Source: HyVt-477 sp965224605
Lineage (GTDB): Bacteria > Pseudomonadota > Gammaproteobacteria > Thiotrichales > Thiotrichaceae
NCBI GenBank assembly: GCA_965224605.1
Contig: CBDCZP010000001.1
Coordinates: 310,001 to 374,000 of the forward strand
DNA length: 64,000 nucleotides
Reading direction: 5' to 3'
Shown here piece after piece: positions 22,096 through 29,393 of this stretch (position 1 is its first letter; each line of letters opens with the position of its first letter). The notes beneath the pieces are model-generated. The model made no database searches and was not told the origin of the DNA. It worked only from the letters and a program-made list of their open reading frames with translations. The position numbers and the translations under genes were made by a program.

Positions 22096-22674
22096 ATGAA
22101 TGATAAACGTGACGACGATTTAATCGACCCGCAAGATGCTGTTAACAAGCAAAATAATATTGATAAGGAAGTGGGTATTGAACAGGAAGCAGCGACAGCA
22201 GATGCTGAACAAGCCGAGAAAAGCCCCTTGGAAATCGAATTAGAAGAAACTCAGGCAAAGGTGGATGAGAACTGGGACAAGTTTGTACGTTTACAGGCAG
22301 AAATGAACAACCTGCGCCGTAGAAATGAAAAACAGGTAGCCGATGCTCATAAATTTGCCGTGCAAAAATTTGCTGAGAGTCTACTACCCGTTGCCGATAG
22401 CCTTGAAATGGGAATGGCAGCAGAGGGCGATGTGGAAAAAATCCGTGAGGGAATGGATTTGACCTTAAAGGTTTTGCTGGATGCCTTAAATAAACACAAG
22501 GTTGAAGTGGTCGATCCGGCAGGCGAAGTGTTTAACCCGGAATACCATCAAGCTGTTGCAATGCAGCCCGGAGAGGGTCAAAAAGACAATGAAGTGATTT
22601 CCGTGATGCAAAAAGGCTATACCTTGAATGGACGTTTGATTCGTCCAGCTATGGTGGTAGTTTGCAAGAATTAG
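22096..22674 (+). CDS. grpE: nucleotide exchange factor GrpE
   Basis: A 192-residue homodimeric cochaperone that releases ADP from DnaK. Acidic, Gln-rich N-terminus; long coiled coil (~50-110, with FVRLQAEMNNLRRRNEKQ); then the beta domain with NPEYHQAVAMQPGEG and the end VLQKGYTLNGRLIRPA-type motif (here VMQKGYTLNGRLIRPA). Length is near E. coli GrpE (197). First gene of grpE-dnaK-dnaJ, behind a sigma-32-like promoter. Confidence 0.97.
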   Translation: MNDKRDDDLIDPQDAVNKQNNIDKEVGIEQEAATADAEQAEKSPLEIELEETQAKVDENWDKFVRLQAEMNNLRRRNEKQVADAHKFAVQKFAESLLPVADSLEMGMAAEGDVEKIREGMDLTLKVLLDALNKHKVEVVDPAGEVFNPEYHQAVAMQPGEGQKDNEVISVMQKGYTLNGRLIRPAMVVVCKN

Positions 22675-22712
22675 TTACTTGTCTGTGTAGGCAAAATAAA
22701 TAAAAGTTTTGG

Positions 22713-22738
22713 TTGAAAAACCTAAAAGCACCCACACT
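22713..22738 (+). promoter_or_regulatory. possible sigma-32-like promoter before dnaK
   Basis: ttgaaa at 22713-22718 and cccacact at 22731-22738 are 12 bp apart. They resemble the RpoH -35 and -10 elements, but the -10 is imperfect. The 111-bp grpE-dnaK gap would allow a secondary start here. Confidence 0.4.
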
Positions 22739-22785
22739 TTTTGTGTCAATCGAAAGAAATAGTTAAAGAATAGTTGGAGATTTAT

Positions 22786-24726
22786 ATGGGACATATTATA
22801 GGAATAGATTTAGGTACAACAAATTCGTGCCTGGCAGTAATGGAAGGTGATAAGCCTAAAGTTATTGAAAATGCAGAAGGCGATCGTACTACCCCTTCTA
22901 TCGTTGCTTACGGTGATGAAATTTTGGTAGGGCAACCTGCTAAAAGACAAGCGGTAACCAATCCTGAAAACACCATTTATGCGGTTAAGCGTTTGATTGG
23001 GCGTACCTTTGATGAAAAAGCAGTGCAAAAAGACATCAAAATGGTGCCTTATAAGATTGTGAAGGCCGATAACGGTGATGCATGGGTTGAGGCAAACGGC
23101 AAGAAGATGGCTCCACCCGAAGTATCTGCACAAATCCTCAAAAAAATGAAGAAAGATGCCGAAGCTTATTTAGGTGGCGAAGTAACCGAAGCGGTTATTA
23201 CTGTACCTGCTTACTTCAACGACTCACAACGTCAGGCAACTAAAGACGCGGGCAAAATCGCGGGTTTAGATGTAAAACGTATTATCAACGAGCCAACTGC
23301 GGCAGCACTTGCTTTCGGAATGGATAAAGCCGGCAAGGGTGATAGCACCATCGTTGTTTATGACTTGGGTGGTGGTACCTTTGACGTATCAATCATCGAA
23401 ATCGCTGAAATTGACGGTGAGTATCAGTTTGAAGTGTTAGCCACAAACGGCGATACATTCCTCGGTGGTGAAGACTTCGATATGGAGTTGATTAACTACT
23501 TGGCAGATGAATTCAAGAAAGATAGCGGCATGGATTTGCACAATGATCCACTTGCGCTACAGCGTCTAAAAGAAGCGGCGGAAAAAGCCAAGATTGAATT
23601 GTCCTCTACACAGCAGACGGAAGTAAACCTTCCTTATGTCACAGCGGATGCCTCAGGCCCTAAGCATTTAAACGTAAAAGTGACACGTGCCAAGCTTGAG
23701 TCTTTGGTTGAAGAGCTTATTCAACGCACTATCGAGCCTTGTAAAATGGCGATGAAAGATGCAGGTCTCAGCAATTCTGACATCAACGATATCATCCTTG
23801 TGGGTGGTCAGAGCCGTATGCCTAAAGTTCAGAAAATGGTTCAGGACTTCTTTGGACAAGAGCCACGTAAAGACGTGAACCCTGATGAAGCGGTTGCTTT
23901 AGGTGCTGCGATTCAAGGTGGTGTACTAGGTGGCGGTGTAACCGACATCTTGTTACTAGACGTAACACCCTTATCTCTAGGTATTGAGACAATGGGCGGC
24001 GTAATGACCAAGCTGATCGAGAAAAACACCACGATTCCTACCAAGGCATCGCAGACTTTCTCAACAGCAGAAGATAACCAGCAAGCGGTAACGGTGCATG
24101 TTATGCAGGGTGAGCGCGAAATGGCTACTGGAAACAAGTCTCTAGGTCGTTTTGATCTACAGGATATTCCACCAGCACCACGCGGTATGCCACAAATCGA
24201 AGTCTCTTTTGATATAGATGCCAACGGTATCTTGAATGTATCTGCGAAAGATAAAGCGACGAGTAAAGAGCAATCTATCGTCATCAAAGCTTCAAGTGGT
24301 TTATCGGATGAAGAAGTCGAGCAAATGGTTAAGGACGCTGAGTCTCATGCAGAAGAAGACAAGAAGATGCGTGAGCTGGTAGAAGCACGTAACCAGGCTG
24401 ATAGCCTTGCTCACAGCGCTGAGAAGTCATTGAAAGATTTGGGTGACAAAGTACCTGAAGATGAAAAGACGAAAGTGACAGACTTAATTGAGGAAGTTAA
24501 AGAAGCGGTCAAAGGTGACGATAAAGACCTCATCGAAAGCAAATCACAAGCACTATCGGAAGCCGCAGGTGCATTAGCACAAATGGCCGCAGCAGGAGCG
24601 GCAGAAGGTGCTGAAGGTGGCGATGAAACAGCCTCTGCTGATGGCGATGCAAACAAGGATGACGATGTTGTCGATGCCGAGTTTGAAGAAGTCGAAGTTG
24701 AAGATGAGAAAGAGAAAACCTCTTAA
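22786..24726 (+). CDS. dnaK: molecular chaperone DnaK (Hsp70)
   Basis: About 646 residues. ATPase domain from GIDLGTTNSCLAVMEG at the start, with VPAYFNDSQRQATKDAG and VYDLGGGTFDVSI. The linker DILLLDVTPLSLGIET is near 390, then the peptide-binding domain (NKSLGRFDLQDIPPAPRG), helical lid and the conserved acidic C-terminus DDVVDAEFEEVE. The ATG at 22786 (after ttggag at 22774) gives the standard MGHIIGIDLG start; the upstream TTG is less likely. Full length. Confidence 0.99.
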   Translation: MGHIIGIDLGTTNSCLAVMEGDKPKVIENAEGDRTTPSIVAYGDEILVGQPAKRQAVTNPENTIYAVKRLIGRTFDEKAVQKDIKMVPYKIVKADNGDAWVEANGKKMAPPEVSAQILKKMKKDAEAYLGGEVTEAVITVPAYFNDSQRQATKDAGKIAGLDVKRIINEPTAAALAFGMDKAGKGDSTIVVYDLGGGTFDVSIIEIAEIDGEYQFEVLATNGDTFLGGEDFDMELINYLADEFKKDSGMDLHNDPLALQRLKEAAEKAKIELSSTQQTEVNLPYVTADASGPKHLNVKVTRAKLESLVEELIQRTIEPCKMAMKDAGLSNSDINDIILVGGQSRMPKVQKMVQDFFGQEPRKDVNPDEAVALGAAIQGGVLGGGVTDILLLDVTPLSLGIETMGGVMTKLIEKNTTIPTKASQTFSTAEDNQQAVTVHVMQGEREMATGNKSLGRFDLQDIPPAPRGMPQIEVSFDIDANGILNVSAKDKATSKEQSIVIKASSGLSDEEVEQMVKDAESHAEEDKKMRELVEARNQADSLAHSAEKSLKDLGDKVPEDEKTKVTDLIEEVKEAVKGDDKDLIESKSQALSEAAGALAQMAAAGAAEGAEGGDETASADGDANKDDDVVDAEFEEVEVEDEKEKTS

Positions 24727-24740
24727 TCTAACGTCTTCAG

Positions 24741-24812
24741 CCTGAATAGTGATTATTCAGGTTTTCTACTAGTACTTAGGCACGGAATACACTTCCGTGC
24801 CTTTACTTTTTG
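24741..24812 (+). terminator. two tandem hairpins after dnaK
   Basis: Hairpin 1 (cctgaat / attcagg then tttt, 24741-24765) is followed by hairpin 2 (aggcacggaa / ttccgtgcct then a T-rich tract, 24778-24812). Together they look like a rho-independent terminator pair, partial or complete, that lowers dnaJ relative to dnaK expression. Confidence 0.65.
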
Positions 24813-24899
24813 TAACTGAATAGTTTTTAAGTTTGCCTTTGTGGTATTGGCATAAGACCAGAAGCCAACCTTAAAAGTTATCAATGAGAAATACTGATC

Positions 24900-26057
24900 A
24901 TGTCCAAAGCTGATTATTATGAAACCCTAGGTGTAAGCAAAAATGCCAGCGATGCTGATTTAAAAAAAGCATATCGTCGCCTAGCTATGAAGCATCATCC
25001 TGATCGTAATCCGGATGATGAGAGTGCCGAACAGAAATTCAAAGAAGCCAAAGAAGCTTATGAAGTTCTTGGAGATTCACAAAAGCGTGCAGCTTTCGAT
25101 CAATTTGGACACGCGGGCGTAGAAGGCGCAGCCGGTTTTGGTGGTGGCGGGGCCGGTATGGGTGACATATTCGGTGATATTTTTGGTGACATCTTTGGTG
25201 GCGGTGGAGGTCATGGCGGGGGTGGATCGCGTGTGCATCGCGGCAGTGACCTTCAATATAACCTTGGCCTAACACTAGAAGAAGCCGTATTTGGAACCGA
25301 GATAGACGTTCGTATTCCTTCCCTGCAAAAATGTGAACCCTGTGGTGGTTCTGGTGCAAATGACGGCTCCCATCCTGAAACCTGTTCAACCTGTCATGGT
25401 CAAGGTCAGGTACGCATGCAGCAAGGTTTCTTCTCAGTACAACAACCTTGTCCACAATGTCGTGGCACAGGAAAAATGATTAAAGACCCTTGTAGCAGTT
25501 GTCATGGACAAGGTCGCGTAGAAAAGCAAAAGACCTTATCCGTGAAAATCCCTGCTGGGGTGGATACAGGTGATCGTATTCGTTTATCAGGTGAGGGAGA
25601 AGCCGGCGCCAATGGCGGCGTTTCCGGTGACTTGTATGTTGAAGTCTCAATCAAAAGACACTCGCTATTTACCCGTGATGGTAATGACCTACATTGCGAT
25701 ATTCCACTGAGTTTCACTGCCGCTGCATTAGGCGGAGATATCACAGTCCCTACACTCAAGGGACAGGTGAAATTAAAGATACCGGCTGAAACACAAACAG
25801 GTAAGCTGTTTAGACTATCAGGTAAAGGGGTAAAATCTGTGCGCAGTGCAGTTGTGGGTGATTTGTATTGCCACATTGCCGTTGAAACTCCGGTCAACCT
25901 AACCAAACGTCAAAAAGAGTTACTTGAAGAATTAGAAGAAACCATGAATGAAGGTGGTAAGCGCCATAGCCCAAAAGAACACACATGGACCGATAAAGGG
26001 AAAACCTTTTTCGAAGGCGTAAAAGGCTGGTTCGATACCGAAAAGGACAAGAAGTAA
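24900..26057 (+). CDS. dnaJ: chaperone DnaJ (Hsp40)
   Basis: A 385-residue class A J-protein. J domain (1-70) with the HPD motif in MKHHPDRNP; Gly/Phe-rich linker with IFGDIFGD repeats; zinc domain with four CxxCxGxG-type motifs (CEPCGGSG, CSTCHGQG, CPQCRGTG, CSSCHGQG); then C-terminal substrate domains. Normal length and order. It stimulates DnaK ATPase. The end is 11 bp before the broken dapB. Confidence 0.98.
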   Translation: MSKADYYETLGVSKNASDADLKKAYRRLAMKHHPDRNPDDESAEQKFKEAKEAYEVLGDSQKRAAFDQFGHAGVEGAAGFGGGGAGMGDIFGDIFGDIFGGGGGHGGGGSRVHRGSDLQYNLGLTLEEAVFGTEIDVRIPSLQKCEPCGGSGANDGSHPETCSTCHGQGQVRMQQGFFSVQQPCPQCRGTGKMIKDPCSSCHGQGRVEKQKTLSVKIPAGVDTGDRIRLSGEGEAGANGGVSGDLYVEVSIKRHSLFTRDGNDLHCDIPLSFTAAALGGDITVPTLKGQVKLKIPAETQTGKLFRLSGKGVKSVRSAVVGDLYCHIAVETPVNLTKRQKELLEELEETMNEGGKRHSPKEHTWTDKGKTFFEGVKGWFDTEKDKK

Positions 26058-26068
26058 AGGATAGAATA

Positions 26069-26870
26069 ATGACAAACATAGCCATCGTAGGTGCAGCAGG
26101 ACGTATGGGGAAAACCCTGATCGAAGCCTGTCAGCAAACAGACGGAATTGACCTAACGGTAGCGACAGAATATCCAGAAAGCTCCTTACTAGGTGCAGAT
26201 GCAGGAGAACTGGCTGGCATAGGTAAAACAGGTGTGCTGATAGCAGGTTCACTTGATGATGCAGCACAAGACTTCGACATTCTCATCGACTTCACACGTC
26301 CAGAGCCTTGCCTAAAACACCTCGAATGGTGTAAAAAAAACAACAAAAAAATGATCATAGGTACAACAGGCTTTAGCGACGAAGAAAAACAAATCATTAC
26401 CGAAACAGCCAACAGCATCGCCGTCATACTTGCTCCCAATATGAGCGTAGGCGTAACACTTACCTTAAAACTCTTAGAAATGGCAGCCAAGGTTTTAGGC
26501 GATGACGTAGATATAGAAATCATCGAAGCCCATCACCGCCACAAAGTAGACGCACCCTCAGGCACAGCTCTAAGAATGGGTGAAGTCGTAGCGAAAGCAT
26601 TAGGGGCGTGATCTCAACGAATGTGCAGTATACGGACGAGAAGGTAACACCGGAGAACGTGATCGCAAAACCATAGGCTTTGAGACTATACGCGCTGGTG
26701 ATATTGTAGGTGATCACACCGTCATGTTTGCAGGAATAGGCGAACGAGTAGAAATCACCCATAAAGCCTCAAGCAGAATGACCTTCGCAAAAGGTGCAAT
26801 GCGAGCAGCTACTTAGTTAGCAAATAAAGACAGCGGTCTATACGATATGCAAGACGTATTAGACCTATAA
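26069..26870 (+). pseudogene. dapB: 4-hydroxy-tetrahydrodipicolinate reductase, broken by frameshift and stop
   Basis: DapB reduces HTPA in lysine/diaminopimelate synthesis. The N-terminal NAD(P)-binding part (VGAAGRMGKTLIEA) and the catalytic EAHHRHKVDAPSGTALRMGE are intact. One extra G in the tetra-G at 26603-26606 then ends the frame at 26609-26611. The next frame resumes as DLNECAVYGREGNTGERDRKT and runs through ITHKASSRMTFAKGA to an amber TAG at 26814-26816, where a tryptophan codon is expected, then LANKDSGLYDMQDVLDL and a stop. Two independent lesions suggest true decay, or sequencing error plus mutation. carA, the usual neighbour, is absent. Confidence 0.88.
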
Positions 26871-26934
26871 GCACCTCCTGAACTCTCCGGTCTCGGCAAT
26901 TGCTCCTCGGTTGTCCTATCTCTATTCATTTGTT

Positions 26935-26962
26935 GTAGAGACAAGGCATGCCTTGTCTCTAC
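26935..26962. repeat. 28-bp perfect palindrome (family C), copy 1
   Basis: A perfect palindrome with core gacaaggcatgccttgtc and arms gtaga/tctac lies 13 bp before the thiL start. A second copy with the same flank is at 31614-31641 and an extended one at 59911-59946. As RNA it would form a strong hairpin over the thiL start region. Confidence 0.9.
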
Positions 26963-26975
26963 GGTAGAACAAACC

Positions 26976-27968
26976 ATGTCCTCAGAATTCGACTTAATTC
27001 AAACCTACTTCAACTGGAATCCTGAAACCAGCGATAGCGCCAGTCAACAAACAGGCTTAATAAAAGGCGTAGGAGACGACGGTGCAATCCTGCAAGTTCC
27101 ACCTCACAAACAATTAGTTGTCACTACGGACACCCTAATCTCCGGCGTACACTTCCCAGAACAAACCCCAGCTCACGCTATAGGCCACAAATCCTTAGCG
27201 GTAAATCTAAGCGACTTAGCCGCCATGGGAGCAGACCCAGCATGGTTCACCTTAGCTCTAACACTGCCCAACCAAGACAAACAATGGCTAACCGACTTCT
27301 CATCAGGCTTAAAAACATTAGCTGACAAAGCCGGCATACAACTAATCGGTGGCGACACCACCAAAGGCCCGCTAAGCATAACGATAACCGCAATGGGTTT
27401 AGTTAAACCTAAAGACCTAATGATGCGCTCATCAGCAAAAGACCAAGATGTCATTTATGTGACGGGAACATTAGGTGATGCGGCAGCAGGTCTAGCCATG
27501 CTACAACAAAAATTTAAAGGTAAGCATCTTGAAGGTGAGCATAATGAAAACTGTATCCAGCAACTCAATTACCCAACTCCACGAAATCAGGAAAGCCAGC
27601 TCATCCGTCAATATGCAAATGCCTGTTTAGATATTTCAGATGGTTTTCTGGCAGACCTGAATCATATCTTGCAAGCCTCAAAAGCAGGCGCAATCATTGA
27701 CCTTGAAAGTATCCCGCTCTCAACAACACTAAAAAGCATCACTCAACAACAAGCATTGAAATATGCACTAACAGGTGGTGATGATTACGAACTATTATTT
27801 ACCGTTTCAGTAGAAAATCTACAAGCTTTCAAAAAGCACATTCAACAAAAAAAGATGGTATGTACCGAAGTAGGAAAGATAGATGCTTTGATTTCGGGGG
27901 TAGTGTCAACACAAAACAAAGTGCTAAACCTAGTGGGTTATAATCACTTTATAATGAATAGCGAATGA
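26976..27968 (+). CDS. thiL: thiamine-monophosphate kinase
   Basis: A 330-residue enzyme that makes thiamine diphosphate from thiamine monophosphate. Motifs: EFDLIQTYF at the start, GDDGAILQVP with VVTTDTLISGVHF, KSLAVNLSDLAAMGADP, GGDTTKGPLSITITAMG and ISDGFLADLNHIL, and GGDDYELLFTV late. These are the ATP/Mg and substrate loops of the PurM-like fold. Full length. Its usual partners nusB and pgpA are missing. The 5' end and the palindrome before it are duplicated at 31614-31700. Confidence 0.95.
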   Translation: MSSEFDLIQTYFNWNPETSDSASQQTGLIKGVGDDGAILQVPPHKQLVVTTDTLISGVHFPEQTPAHAIGHKSLAVNLSDLAAMGADPAWFTLALTLPNQDKQWLTDFSSGLKTLADKAGIQLIGGDTTKGPLSITITAMGLVKPKDLMMRSSAKDQDVIYVTGTLGDAAAGLAMLQQKFKGKHLEGEHNENCIQQLNYPTPRNQESQLIRQYANACLDISDGFLADLNHILQASKAGAIIDLESIPLSTTLKSITQQQALKYALTGGDDYELLFTVSVENLQAFKKHIQQKKMVCTEVGKIDALISGVVSTQNKVLNLVGYNHFIMNSE

Positions 27969-28040
27969 ACGCCTAATATCACTTATTAGACCCTTGGCAT
28001 AATATGCTACACTATGTGTACACAAAAAGAAGGTTCTAAC

Positions 28041-28373
28041 ATGCAATCATTCAATGTCTACACTGCACGGGAATTACGAAATCTGTCGGGAGAAGTTATC
28101 CATCAGGCAGAACAAGGCAAACTGGGTTTAATCACGAAACATGGTAAACCAACCATGCTAACCATCCCTTTTGATGAGGTTGTATTGTCTTTAGGCGTAC
28201 ACCGTTCTTTGGCATTAAGCCTATTTGCATCAGGGCAACTCACGCTATCTCAAGCGGCAAAACTGGCTAATGTGCCACTAGAACAATTTATATCTCTACT
28301 AGGCGAGACAGGAATTGATGCTGTTGATTATTCACCCGATGAGCTAGAAAGTGAGTTGGAACATGCTCTATGA
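28041..28373 (+). CDS. antitoxin, Phd-like N-terminus plus UPF0175 C-terminus
   Basis: About 110 residues. The first ~45 (ARELRNLSGEVIHQAEQGKLGLITKHGKP) have the Phd/YefM-type DNA-binding look. The rest (LALSLFASGQLTLSQAAKLANVPLEQF) matches UPF0175, a family of small antitoxin-like proteins with a helix-turn-helix pattern. The ATG at 28041 follows agaaggt; an earlier in-frame start is less likely. The upstream region contains gtgtacac, a perfect 8-bp palindrome that could be an autoregulatory operator. It overlaps the toxin gene by 4 bp (ATGA). Confidence 0.85.
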   Translation: MQSFNVYTARELRNLSGEVIHQAEQGKLGLITKHGKPTMLTIPFDEVVLSLGVHRSLALSLFASGQLTLSQAAKLANVPLEQFISLLGETGIDAVDYSPDELESELEHAL

Positions 28374-28894
28374 GTATCATTGTTGCTGATGCCAGCCCAC
28401 TCATCGCATTAGCAACCATTGATCAGCTAGAACTGTTACATAAACTATACCAAAACGTACTCATCCCTGATGCGGTAGCACAAGAACTCATGCCAGATTC
28501 TAATATGGCAGGAGCGAAACGTTTAAAACAAGCTATGGATCAGGGGTGGTTAAAAACAGAGAGTTGTGACTACACTTTAGAACCCTATTTGGAATCCTAT
28601 CAGCAATTACTGCAAATCATAGATCAAGGTGAAACAGAAGCGATATTGCTGGCTGAATGCCTACAGGCTAACAGCGACTATCGTTTTTTACTCATAGACG
28701 AACGTAGAGGCAGACAAGTAGCTAAAAAAAGAGGTTTGGTGATTGTGGGAACGGGAGCTGTATTATTGGCGGCTAAAAAGAAAGGCTATATTCTTTCAGT
28801 GAAAAAAGAATTAGATAAGATGCAGGATAAGGGTTATCGCCTGTCAATGCTATTGAGGCGAAAACTATTAGAATTGGCTGGAGAGGCGTATTGA
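28370..28894 (+). CDS. DUF3368 PIN-domain toxin
   Basis: A 174-residue PIN-fold RNase-like protein of the DUF3368 family. Acidic residues expected for metal binding are the Asp in IVADASPLIAL (residue ~7), Glu in DQGETEAILLA (~87-91) and Asp in FLLIDERRGRQVAKKRGL (~107). The C-terminal tail KKELDKMQDKGYRLSMLLRRKLL is the family's usual ending. The target RNA is unknown. Translationally coupled to the antitoxin. Confidence 0.88.
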   Translation: MSIIVADASPLIALATIDQLELLHKLYQNVLIPDAVAQELMPDSNMAGAKRLKQAMDQGWLKTESCDYTLEPYLESYQQLLQIIDQGETEAILLAECLQANSDYRFLLIDERRGRQVAKKRGLVIVGTGAVLLAAKKKGYILSVKKELDKMQDKGYRLSMLLRRKLLELAGEAY

Positions 28895-28927
28895 TAATGC
28901 AGGTGTGTTGACAAATGAGGAAGCAAA

Positions 28928-29345
28928 ATGCTGAGTCGTGATGAAATAAAAAAACGTTTAAAGGGTATTGATCCTCAGTTGTGTGTGGCATTTGCGGCAC
29001 GGTGTAGTTTGCGAGTATTACCTTTATTAGTGGCGAATCATAAAGGTAAAGAATATTTTGGGTATTGGGATAAGGAAAAGCGCCCAGACTATGTGTTGGC
29101 GCTGTTGACAGCACAGCAGGTTAGTATTATTTTTTCTGCCTTCGGTAGAGAAAATAATATCGACGCCTACGCCGCCAGAGCCGACGCCGCCGACGCCGCC
29201 TACGCCGCCTACGCGCCGCCAGAGCCGCCGCCGACGCCGCCAGAGCCGCCGCCGCTAGGTTTATAAGTAATATCAATATAGAAATTGAAATCCTTCATGA
29301 CTTGGACACCATTACCCGTAAAGCTGGAAAGTTCTCTTCTTTATA
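28928..29345 (+). pseudogene. decayed N-terminal part of the Roc GTPase gene
   Basis: The frame from ATG 28928 (MLSRDEIKKRLKGIDPQLCV..) reads about 80 protein-like residues, then an Ala-rich stretch from GCC repeats. At about 29211-29214 a C is missing (acgcgcc for acgccgcc). Reading moves to a second frame, AAARFISNINIEIEILHDLD, through TITRKAGKFSSL to TAA at 29344. Then a third frame carries YKEPSDNAFSYQLS, and a fourth continues as SPLWYKTPDKDW into the GTPase. At least three frame changes between 29210 and 29395 suggest that this and the next entry were once one gene. That link is inference from continuity. Confidence 0.6.
29161..29257 (+). repeat. GCC-rich trinucleotide tract
   Basis: A run of GACGCC, TACGCC, GCCGCC and AGAGCC units encodes Ala with Asp, Tyr and Arg in the intact frame. 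It is far richer in G+C than the surroundings and is the place where the frame breaks. Such tracts are prone to slippage. Confidence 0.85.
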
Positions 29346-29393
29346 AAGAGCCATCAGATAACGCTTTCTCCTACCAGCTTTCTCTATTCTCCT

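Noticed and set aside
23668..25906. Minus-strand frames over dnaK and dnaJ up to 138 codons
   Set aside because: They lie opposite strongly conserved genes and show no recognisable protein features.
27986..28022. Possible sigma-70 promoter before the antitoxin gene
   Set aside because: Several -10-like sixmers exist but none pairs with a good -35 at 16-18 bp; kept only as a remark about the gtgtacac palindrome.
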